Shown here in pieces: positions 1 to 5,674 of a stretch of DNA of 8,136 nt (its first letter is position 1; each line of letters begins with the position of its first letter). Both the position numbers and the translations under genes were made by a program. The DNA comes from DASUME01 sp038257655. GTDB lineage: Bacteria; Myxococcota_A; Polyangia; Polyangiales; DASUME01. Under the pieces are notes generated by a model. It was not told the origin of the DNA, searched no databases, and worked only from the letters and a program-made list of their open reading frames with translations. The stretch is taken from assembly GCA_038257655.1 (NCBI GenBank), contig JBBSJC010000374.1:1-8136 (forward strand), written 5' to 3'.

Positions 1-414
1 GCGGGCCCTGGCCTAAAACAGGACTATTTCATCGAACGCGATGCGGAGCGAGAATAGGTAGGCAAGGATCCCAACGAAGCCAATCTGATGGCGCAGCTCG
101 GAACACCCGCAGTCTGCTAAGGAGATGAGCTCTACGCCTCCAACTGCAGCGGATGTCACGTGACAAAGGGACAGGGTAAGATAGGCCCCATCCTTACGGA
201 CTCGCTCTGGCTTCATGGCGGCACGCCGCTTGAGATCTATCAGACCGTACGTGATGGTGTGCCCTCCAAGGGCATGCCTCCCTGGGGACCTGCGCTCGGT
301 CGAGCGAGTGTGCTGCAGCTGACTGCCTTCGTATTGTCGATCCGCGACAGCAACGTGCCGGGCAAGCCTGCAGAGGGTCAGCCGGTGACCGCTGCCGTGA
401 GCCCCTCGCCATGA
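1..414 (+). pseudogene. ccoP: Cytochrome c subunit of cbb3 oxidase (CcoP-like), C-terminal part, with two in-frame stops
   Basis: This is the C-terminal haem domain of a CcoP-type cytochrome c, the subunit that passes electrons to the cbb3 terminal oxidase on the periplasmic side of the inner membrane. Frame 1 shows the haem site CSGCH (codons 145-159), then GPILTDSLWLHGG, a typical CcoP stretch, and GMPPW, whose Met (274-276) is the likely distal haem ligand. Reading upstream in the same frame, the protein continues plausibly (KDPNEANLMAQLGTPAV) but is cut by TAG at 55-57 and TAA at 118-120; each is one C-to-T change from a Gln codon. The other two frames are either closed or Arg-rich and not protein-like. 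No start downstream of the stops can include the haem motif. The gene is also cut by the window edge. Its TGA overlaps the ccoG ATG. Either the gene is a pseudogene or the assembly has base errors; family assignment is firm, broken status less so. Confidence 0.68.
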
Positions 415-1790
415 GCACGGAGCGGCGGGCGCGTCGGTCGCTGCCCATCTTTGAGCAAAAGAGCGCCTTACGCACGGATGGAAGACGCGACTTTGTCGTG
501 CCTGCGGACGTTCAGGGACGCTTTACGCGAATCCGCTACGTGGTCTTCGCGATCCTGATCGTGGTGTATGTCGCGCTGCCCTGGCTACAGGTCAATGGAC
601 ATCCAGCGGTGTTCCTCGATGTGCAACATCGCGCCTTCTACCTGTTCGGAGCGACGTTCAACGCTCAAGACGTGTGGATGGTCTTCTTCCTGTTAAGTGG
701 CGTCGGCTTTCTGCTGATCTTGGCGACGGCGTTGTGGGGTCGTATTTGGTGCGGATACGCGTGCCCGCAGACTGTCTTTCTCGAAGGCATCTACCGGCGC
801 ATCGAGCGTGCCATCGAGGGCCCACGCAATCGGCGCATGCTGCGCGACGAGAGGGGGCTGAGCTTTGCCCGCATCTGGCGCAAAGTACTGAAGCACGCGC
901 TGTACATCGCCCTGTCGTTTCTGGTCGCGCACGTATTTCTCAGCTACTTCGTGTCGATCCCGGCGCTCTTCGACATGGTGCGAAAGCAACCAGGCGAGCA
1001 TCCTGAGGCATTCGCCTGGGCCTTCGGCATGACCGCGCTCATGTACTTCAATTACGCTTGGTTTCGTGAGCAGATGTGCGTCGTAATCTGTCCGTACGGA
1101 CGCCTGCAGTCGGTGCTCACTGACCCCGACACTTTGGTCATTGGCTACGATACGCAACGCGGAGAGCCGCGCGGTAAAGCGACAGCAAAGAGTAAAGGCG
1201 ACTGCGTAGACTGTGGTCGCTGCGTCGCCGCGTGTCCGACTGGCATCGACATCCGAAACGGTTTGCAGCTCGATTGCATCGGTTGTGCCGCTTGTATCGA
1301 TGCCTGCGATGAGATCATGGACAAGCTCGATCGGCCTCAGGGGCTTATCCGCTACGACTCACTCAATGGCCTGACGAAGGAGCCGCGCCGCTTTTGGCGA
1401 CCACGGGTCTATCTGTATGGGGCTTTGGGGTTGCTCGGCTTGGCTGTGGCCGCTTTTGCTGTGCAGGGCCACGTGCCATTCGAAGCGAACTTGCTGCGGC
1501 TACAAGGGGCGCCTTATCTGCTCGAAGGTGATCGCGTACGTAACGCGTTTGAGCTGCACCTCGTCAATAAGCGGGGCGAGCCCACGACCTTTACGCTTGC
1601 GGGCATGGTCGATGAGGATCTCGAATACGTGCTGGCACGCACGAGCATCACGCTGCCGTCATTGGCGGCCCACCGCGTACCGGTATTCGTGCTCGGGCCC
1701 AACGATGGGCGAGCTCGTAAAATACGCATCCGCATCGACGATGGTGTCGAGCCGCGCATCGTCGAAGGCGCCTTTGTCGCCCCGCGCTGA
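411..1790 (+). CDS. ccoG: Cytochrome c oxidase accessory protein CcoG (FixG/RdxA family)
   Basis: Membrane-bound polyferredoxin of 459 residues, a normal length for CcoG. In the family this protein helps cbb3 oxidase assembly, where it is linked to copper handling. Visible order: a polar N-terminus, membrane segments near residues 42-60, 88-108, 162-182, 200-215 and 333-351, and a C-terminal Ig-like FixG domain (about 355-459). Cys residues lie in WCGYACPQ (114, 118) and CVVICPYG (223, 227). Two ferredoxin-type clusters follow: C265, C268, C271, C275 and C289, C292, C295, C299, as expected for two [4Fe-4S] centres. The ATG overlaps the ccoP stop (ATGA) and there is no clear ribosome binding site, which suggests translational coupling. 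The usual partners ccoH, ccoI and ccoS do not follow; a universal stress gene does. The reading frame is intact even though the upstream ccoP is broken. Confidence 0.96.
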   Translation: MSTERRARRSLPIFEQKSALRTDGRRDFVVPADVQGRFTRIRYVVFAILIVVYVALPWLQVNGHPAVFLDVQHRAFYLFGATFNAQDVWMVFFLLSGVGFLLILATALWGRIWCGYACPQTVFLEGIYRRIERAIEGPRNRRMLRDERGLSFARIWRKVLKHALYIALSFLVAHVFLSYFVSIPALFDMVRKQPGEHPEAFAWAFGMTALMYFNYAWFREQMCVVICPYGRLQSVLTDPDTLVIGYDTQRGEPRGKATAKSKGDCVDCGRCVAACPTGIDIRNGLQLDCIGCAACIDACDEIMDKLDRPQGLIRYDSLNGLTKEPRRFWRPRVYLYGALGLLGLAVAAFAVQGHVPFEANLLRLQGAPYLLEGDRVRNAFELHLVNKRGEPTTFTLAGMVDEDLEYVLARTSITLPSLAAHRVPVFVLGPNDGRARKIRIRIDDGVEPRIVEGAFVAPR

Positions 1791-1797
1791 AGCAGCG

Positions 1798-1816
1798 GTA
1801 CACTAGTGTACACTAG
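1798..1816. promoter_or_regulatory. Palindrome GTACACTAGTGTAC with overlapping direct repeat, possible operator
   Basis: Bases 1798-1811 form a perfect 14-bp palindrome. The octamer TACACTAG occurs at 1799-1806 and again at 1809-1816, so the site is both an inverted and a direct repeat with a 10-bp step, close to one helical turn. It lies between the ccoG stop (1790) and the usp start (1855), about 40 bp before the start codon, where a dimeric repressor or activator could act. No T-run follows, so a terminator is unlikely. The binding protein is unknown. Confidence 0.45.
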
Positions 1817-1854
1817 GCGCGCATTCGTTGACTGCACTGACGGGAGATAGAGAG

Positions 1855-2295
1855 ATGACGAAGAGAATACTGGTGGCGCACGACTTTTCAGAGCCAGCAA
1901 ATCGCGCCCTGGCTCTTGCTGCCGATCTGGCCAAGGCTCTCGGTGCGAGTCTCGATGTAGTGCACGTGCATCCCGAGGTCTACGCCGGTCGCGGCGAGCC
2001 CGCCTTAGGTCTACCCTGGCCCGCGCCCGATCAGGAAGAGCGCTACCTTCGCTTCCTCGACACCGAGCTTGAGCGGCTAGTGGCCCTGGTAGTCGGGGAC
2101 GACACGCTGCAGGTCACGCGACACGTAGTGCGCGGGGATCCAGTCAAGGCGATCGAGGCGACGGTGGCAGAGTTAGGCGCCGACATGTTGTGTCAGGGCT
2201 CGACCGGTAAAGGGACAGTCGCACGCGCACTCCTAGGCAGCGTGTCTCAGTTGCTGCTGCGAACGAGTAAGATTCCAGTTCTTACTGTGCACTGA
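1855..2295 (+). CDS. Universal stress protein, UspA family, ATP-binding type
   Basis: Single-domain cytoplasmic universal stress protein of 146 residues, the usual size. The N-terminus (KRILVAHDFSEPA) is the first beta strand with the conserved Asp10. The C-terminal signature G115-x2-G118-x9-G128-S129 is complete, which in the family marks ATP-binding members such as MJ0577. The ATG at 1855 was chosen over an upstream in-frame TTG at 1828 because GGGAG at 1842-1846 is well placed for it and the domain starts right there. It lies 64 nt after ccoG and 65 nt before the LOG-family gene, so it may share a transcript with both, though the palindrome upstream could give it its own control. Usp proteins beside cbb3 oxidase genes are commonly low-oxygen induced; that role is inferred here. 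Family is certain, cellular target unknown. Confidence 0.93.
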   Translation: MTKRILVAHDFSEPANRALALAADLAKALGASLDVVHVHPEVYAGRGEPALGLPWPAPDQEERYLRFLDTELERLVALVVGDDTLQVTRHVVRGDPVKAIEATVAELGADMLCQGSTGKGTVARALLGSVSQLLLRTSKIPVLTVH

Positions 2296-2360
2296 TCCCA
2301 ACCTAGATCGCGGCATGAGTACAGTGCGAACAGCACACAAACGCACGGACAGGTGAAGCA

Positions 2361-3281
2361 GTGAGCGTGGACCGTGATGACGAGCTACCGGCTCCGGTGT
2401 TACCCCGTCGTGAGCCGCTTCCTGAGACGCGTCCCAAGCCTCCGCGAGATGACCCCGAGGCGCCCGCTCGCTTGGCGCGGCTGCTCAGTAGCCCGGCCTA
2501 CCTTCGCGCCGATGAGGACGCCGCGTTCCTGCAGCGCCACGCGCTCCGAGATACACGGCTTGCGCTCGAGTATCTGAAAACCGAGCTTGCCCTGGAGGAG
2601 CATGACGTCCAATCCACGATTGTCTTGTTTGGCGGCACTCGCATCGTAGAGCCCGCCGCAGCAGAACGCGCCCTTCATGAGCGGGAGCTCGAATACGAAA
2701 GCACACCCCACGACAGTCAGGTCCTGCGCCAGCTCAGCATTGCCCGACGCGTGCTTGCGAAGAGCAAGTACTACGACGTGGCTCGCGCGCTTGCGCGCCT
2801 TGTCAGCGAGACCTGCTGCGGACATCCGCGCGAGTTCGTGATCACGACCGGCGGTGGCCCCGGCATCATGGAGGCGGGCAACCGCGGAGCCTTCGATGCG
2901 GGGGCGCCGAGCATTGGCCTCAACATTACGCTTCCCATGGAGCAGTATCCCAATCCGTACATCACGCCTGAGCTTTGCTTTCGCTTTCGCTATTTCGCAC
3001 TGCGTAAGCTGCATTTCATCAAGCGCGCCAAGGCGCTGGTCGCCTTTCCGGGGGGCTACGGGACGATGGATGAGTTGCTCGATGCCCTGTGCCTAGTGCA
3101 GACGCGCAAGATTCCACCCATGCCGATCGTTTTAGTCGGGGAGGAGTTCTGGAAAGGCGCTTTCAACCCGCAGTATCTGGCAGATGAGGGTGTGATCGCC
3201 GACGAAGACCTCAACCTTTTCACCTACGCGGAGAGCGCTGAACAGGTGTGGGACGAAATTCGCACGTTCTACGGCCTGTGA
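2361..3281 (+). CDS. LOG-family (TIGR00730-type) Rossmann-fold protein, probable nucleotide 5'-monophosphate phosphoribohydrolase
   Basis: Cytoplasmic 306-residue protein. The family signature is complete: GGGPGIMEAGNRGA at about 164-177 and PGGYGTMDEL at 230-239, the motifs that form the nucleotide site in lysine-decarboxylase-like LOG proteins, with a basic stretch RYFALRK (210-216) between them. Known members cleave the N-glycosidic bond of nucleoside monophosphates, releasing a base and ribose 5-phosphate; the true substrate here cannot be read from sequence. It is longer than the roughly 190-residue short LOG proteins: residues 1-80 form a Pro/Arg-rich then helical N-terminal extension. 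The start is GTG at 2361, preceded by AGGTGA at 2351-2356; a GTG two codons later is an alternative. It lies between two universal stress genes. Old annotations as 'lysine decarboxylase' should not be followed. Confidence 0.9.
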   Translation: MSVDRDDELPAPVLPRREPLPETRPKPPRDDPEAPARLARLLSSPAYLRADEDAAFLQRHALRDTRLALEYLKTELALEEHDVQSTIVLFGGTRIVEPAAAERALHERELEYESTPHDSQVLRQLSIARRVLAKSKYYDVARALARLVSETCCGHPREFVITTGGGPGIMEAGNRGAFDAGAPSIGLNITLPMEQYPNPYITPELCFRFRYFALRKLHFIKRAKALVAFPGGYGTMDELLDALCLVQTRKIPPMPIVLVGEEFWKGAFNPQYLADEGVIADEDLNLFTYAESAEQVWDEIRTFYGL

Positions 3282-3329
3282 GAGGTAAGAGGGTAGCGAG
3301 CGTAAGGCGCGCGCGTTTTGGCTGACTTT

Positions 3330-3393
3330 ACACTTGGCACACTGGATGCACTGGATGCACACCGGATCCACACTGGATGCACACCGGATTCAC
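3330..3393. repeat. Short tandem repeat, 11-bp period, consensus ACYGGATNCAC
   Basis: Four full 11-bp units lie head to tail at 3350-3360, 3361-3371, 3372-3382 and 3383-3393, reading ACTGGATGCAC or ACCGGAT(C/T)CAC. A 9-bp unit precedes them (3341-3349), and a degenerate copy, ACACTTGGCAC, sits at 3330-3340. The period is near one helical turn, so repeated half-sites would face the same side of the helix. The array ends 46 bp before the usp start at 3440. It could be a protein-binding array or a slippage-prone minisatellite. Confidence 0.75.
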
Positions 3394-3410
3394 AGAGGCA
3401 CAATGGGACT

Positions 3411-3428
3411 CTGTTCAGCAGTGAACAG
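3411..3428. promoter_or_regulatory. Inverted repeat CTGTTCA-N4-TGAACAG, candidate operator upstream of usp
   Basis: Perfect 7-bp arms with a 4-bp spacer, ending one base before the GGAGG ribosome binding site (3430-3434) of the following gene. The inner layout (5-bp arms, 4-bp spacer) has the same geometry as FNR/Anr/FixK boxes, but the half-site GTTCA differs from TTGAT. It could be an operator for an unknown dimeric regulator, or a weak 5'-UTR hairpin that affects ribosome access. Confidence 0.45.
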
Positions 3429-3439
3429 CGGAGGAAGAC

Positions 3440-4063
3440 ATGACTGAGGCGAAGGCAAAGATCGTGGTGGTGGGTGTGGACTTTCAACGCTGTGGCGACG
3501 AGGCGATCCTAGCAGCGCTCCGCATGCTGAATGAAGGCTCCGCCAGCGAAGTGCACATGCTGCACGTACTCGACCCCCGTGATGTAATCGATGACCCTCA
3601 GATGCCGCTGCTGCAGACCGAGGAAGAAGTACTCGAACGCGGTCCTGGCATACTACGCAGCCGGGTGGAGCAGTTGGCTTCCGTGCACGGGCTGCTGTTC
3701 AACCACGAGCGGGTGGTTAGCCACGTGCGGGTCGGTCGCGCCGTGGAGACCTTACTTCAGATGACGGTAGACTATGATGCTGACCTTCTCGTCATCAGCA
3801 CCCACAGTCGCCACGGCATCGATCGGCTGGTTCTCGGTTCGGTGGCCGAGGCATTGGTACGTAAAGCGCACTGCCCGGTGTTGGTGGCGCGTGCCACGGA
3901 TTACGCCGGACTCGAAAAGACAGCCCGTCCCGATGCGCCCTACGCGCCCGGCGAAGCGCCGCAGCAGCAAAGCGAACAGGATGGAGTCTCCCGTGTGACG
4001 AGCACGGAATCGGACGGCTGGCACCCGTCCGATTCAGCGCCGACCGGTTTTCGCATTGTGTGA
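3440..4063 (+). CDS. Universal stress protein with C-terminal extension
   Basis: Cytoplasmic UspA-family protein of 207 residues; the Usp domain covers about residues 6-151 and begins with KIVVVGVDF. The nucleotide-loop signature is altered: the usual G-x2-G is S120-T-H-S123, while the later G133-S134 is kept, so ATP binding is uncertain. After CPVLVAR (145-151) comes a tail of about 55 residues, rich in Pro, Gln and Ser, with no recognisable domain; the last part is encoded by a perfect hairpin (4007-4035). The ATG at 3440 has a strong GGAGG five bases upstream. The upstream 158 bp hold a tandem repeat and an inverted repeat, so this gene probably has its own promoter rather than depending on the LOG-family gene. 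The tail may be a late addition or a product of repeat insertion. Confidence 0.92.
   Translation: MTEAKAKIVVVGVDFQRCGDEAILAALRMLNEGSASEVHMLHVLDPRDVIDDPQMPLLQTEEEVLERGPGILRSRVEQLASVHGLLFNHERVVSHVRVGRAVETLLQMTVDYDADLLVISTHSRHGIDRLVLGSVAEALVRKAHCPVLVARATDYAGLEKTARPDAPYAPGEAPQQQSEQDGVSRVTSTESDGWHPSDSAPTGFRIV
4007..4035. repeat. Perfect hairpin, 11-bp stem and 7-nt loop, REP-like, inside usp 3' end
   Basis: The arms GAATCGGACGG (4007-4017) and CCGTCCGATTC (4025-4035) are exact reverse complements around the loop CTGGCAC. The structure lies within the usp coding tail, 28 bp before the stop codon. No T-run follows, so it is not a standard intrinsic terminator. Its shape resembles a short interspersed palindrome (REP-type) that has entered a gene end; it may also protect the mRNA 3' end. 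Confidence 0.7.
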
Positions 4064-4090
4064 TCTGCTGATCCTCTAGGCTGTAGCCCG

Positions 4091-4674
4091 ATGAACTTTC
4101 TATCATCCCAGGAGGCCCGCCTGGGTCTGGCGCTGGCGGTGGGTTTGCTTGTCGGCATGGAGCGGGAGCGTCGGCACGCCGAGCGCACCCAGCGCAGCTC
4201 GGCAGGACTGCGCACCTTCGGTCTCGTGGGGCTTCTAGGCGGAATGTTTGGGTACATGGCGTCAGTCCCCCTGATTGTCGCCGGTGCGCTCGTCGTCGGC
4301 CTGTCCGCAATCGCCTCTTACGTGGTCATCGCGGCAGCAGCCTGGCTCGGACGCGCCCTGTTCTCCCACACGCCTGATATAGTAAGACTTGCGCTGCTCT
4401 AACGAGCAGACCTGCAGCGGCGCGAGCTGCCTGACTACGACGCTCGCGCGAGCGCGCAACGACGAACCTCAGCTCGCGTTCCTCCTCCGCGCCCAGGAGC
4501 GGCTTGTGCCGCGACTCATCTCAATACTGTACCCATTCGCTGTTGCATGGCGACCTCTGTTCGAAGCCGCCCTTTGCAGCAGCCGTCTTGGCAGCAGCCG
4601 TGCAACTCGATCTTACCATCCTGGGACTGGTTGGTGGCTTCGAGCCCGCGCACGCGCTGCACGCCAACGAGTGA
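4091..4674 (+). pseudogene. Remnant of MgtC/SapB-DUF4010 membrane protein gene, deleted and frameshifted
   Basis: The first frame (ATG 4091 to TAA 4400-4402) gives 103 residues that match the start of MgtC/SapB-DUF4010 proteins: LALAVGLLVGMERERR (13-28), AGLRTFGLVGLLGG (38-51) and two or more membrane segments. Such proteins are normally around 400 residues. A second frame, from about 4389 to 4590, carries CLTTTLARARNDEPQLA followed by LISILYPFAVAWRPLFEAAL. This resembles the later DUF4010 block, where SSTATTL-type residues precede an Arg-rich stretch and a membrane helix. A third frame then reads AAAVLAAAVQLDLTILGLVGG to a TGA at 4672-4674. The simplest view is one gene with a large internal deletion plus frameshifts. 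The alignment is from memory of the family, not computed. The start codon has no obvious ribosome binding site. A short 103-residue protein could still be made, but probably without the original function. Confidence 0.6.
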
Positions 4675-4744
4675 AACACGCAAAATCGTCGTCGGCGGGC
4701 CGGACTGGTTCGGGCGACGACGTCCGGTGAGAGAACATCTGGAG
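4675..4744. other. Convergent intergenic spacer with weak inverted repeats
   Basis: This 70-bp spacer separates the end of the decayed plus-strand gene from the stop of the minus-strand CBS gene. It holds CGTCGTCG (4687-4694) paired with CGACGACG (4715-4722), and an overlapping pair CCGGAC (4700-4705) with GTCCGG (4722-4727). The stems are short and the loops are 16-20 nt, with no T-tract, so a two-way terminator is possible but weakly supported. Confidence 0.3.
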
Positions 4745-5473
4745 TTAGGGCTTAGACTGTCGTCCCATCGCCGACAGTAAGTAGCCATCCTTCTGGGCCA
4801 GCCAAAATAGGATGTCCACGGCGGATAACATACCCACCACGTCTCCTTGCGCTGAGACCACAGCAACCCGAGAGGCATGCTCAAACACCATGACCGCAGC
4901 AGCGCGCGCCACCGGCGTGTTTTCCGGCAGCGCAATCGGCAATGCCGACATGATGCTCGCCGCGTCGCGCATGCGCTCAGGTGCCTGCCCGCGGGCCTTA
5001 CCGACGCCGTGCTCGTCAGCGGCGGGGCGTGCGTGCACTTCGAGCATCGCGTCCGCTTCGCTCACCACCCCCAAGAGCGCACCATCCCGATCCACGACGG
5101 GCACCGCCCGCAGCCCCGTTTCGACGAATAGCTCGATCAGGGAGTCGAGCGAGAGATTGGGTCGTACGCACAGCACATTGCGGGTCATGAGGTCGGCGAT
5201 CGGGACGTGCGGGACCTGCGCGTGCTCGCCTGTGCTGCGCTCGGCGTCTTGCACGGCGAAAGGAGCGGGGCAGCGCACCGCAGCTGGCCGCCCGTCTTGG
5301 TCCAGATCGATGCCGGTCAGGTGCGGACAGCCGAGGCATTGCTCGACAGGGACGCTGCCTTCGTGTCGCTCGCAGCGCACCCAGCAGCGCTCGGTGTGGC
5401 CGTGCAGCGGCTCGGCATAGTACACACGGGCCACAGGGTGGTTGCTGTGCTTGCTTGTCTTGCGGGCTACCAT
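4745..5473 (-). CDS. CBS-pair protein with Cys-rich N-terminal module
   Basis: Cytoplasmic 242-residue protein with two CBS domains, about 93-145 (DLMTRNVLCVRPNLSLDSLI ... VPVVDRDGALLGVVSEAD) and about 172-226 (IMSALPIALPENTPVARAA ... GDVVGMLSAVDIL). CBS pairs bind adenine nucleotides such as AMP or ATP and sense energy state. The first 70 residues hold C30, C34, H37, C46, C49, H51 and C68, which looks like a small metal-binding knuckle (zinc or Fe-S); this is inferred from residue spacing only. There is no catalytic or membrane domain, so it likely acts through a partner. The ATG at 5473 follows AAAGGGGGGG on the coding strand, a G7 run two bases before the start. It lies 201 bp downstream of the histidine kinase stop, same strand, so it could be read through from the signalling operon or have its own promoter. 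Confidence 0.9.
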   Translation of the reverse strand: MVARKTSKHSNHPVARVYYAEPLHGHTERCWVRCERHEGSVPVEQCLGCPHLTGIDLDQDGRPAAVRCPAPFAVQDAERSTGEHAQVPHVPIADLMTRNVLCVRPNLSLDSLIELFVETGLRAVPVVDRDGALLGVVSEADAMLEVHARPAADEHGVGKARGQAPERMRDAASIMSALPIALPENTPVARAAAVMVFEHASRVAVVSAQGDVVGMLSAVDILFWLAQKDGYLLSAMGRQSKP

Positions 5474-5674
5474 GGCCCCCCCTTTGCTTTGCTCTGTTTA
5501 CGCAAGGGGAATGCCAGCAAAGAAGCAGGCTCAAAATCATGACAGTGCTCAACGACATGCACGGCTTCTCAACGGCTGGGCTCACGGGTGTCGAGGATTT
5601 CGTACAGAGCAGAAGCCCGCGCGTGCAGAAGTTCCTCAGGGCAAGCGGCATCGATTTGGACGCGTGGGTGTGCG
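5474..5674. other. 201-bp intergenic region with an unassigned plus-strand open frame
   Basis: No recognised gene lies here. It should contain the leader of the CBS gene on the minus strand, including its G-rich ribosome binding site; I see no convincing -35/-10 pair or terminator. On the plus strand an ATG at 5539 opens an 89-codon frame to 5808. Its first 48 or so codons look coding (mixed residues, about 80 percent G or C at third positions, beginning MTVLNDMHGFSTAGLTGV), then it turns Arg-rich where it runs antisense to the kinase gene. It could be the 5' remnant of a lost gene. I do not recognise it. Confidence 0.35.

Noticed and set aside
2400..3014. Long minus-strand open frame (204 codons) opposite the LOG-family gene
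   Set aside because: It lies fully antisense to a gene with complete family motifs, and its translation has no recognisable domain; GC-rich coding DNA often gives such frames.
3282..3329. Intrinsic terminator after the LOG-family gene (GCGCGCGCG then TTTT)
   Set aside because: No real stem with a loop is formed, and the T-run is only four bases long.
3411..3428. LexA (SOS) box reading of the inverted repeat
   Set aside because: The spacing is CTG-N12-CAG, not the N10 of gammaproteobacterial LexA sites, and the centre is not AT-rich.
4687..4727. Bidirectional intrinsic terminator between the convergent genes
   Set aside because: Stems are only 6-8 bp with long loops and there is no T-run on either side; kept only as a weak note.
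4812..5420. Plus-strand open frame (202 codons) opposite the CBS gene
   Set aside because: Ser/Arg/Thr-rich composition typical of an antisense shadow; the minus strand has clear CBS domains.
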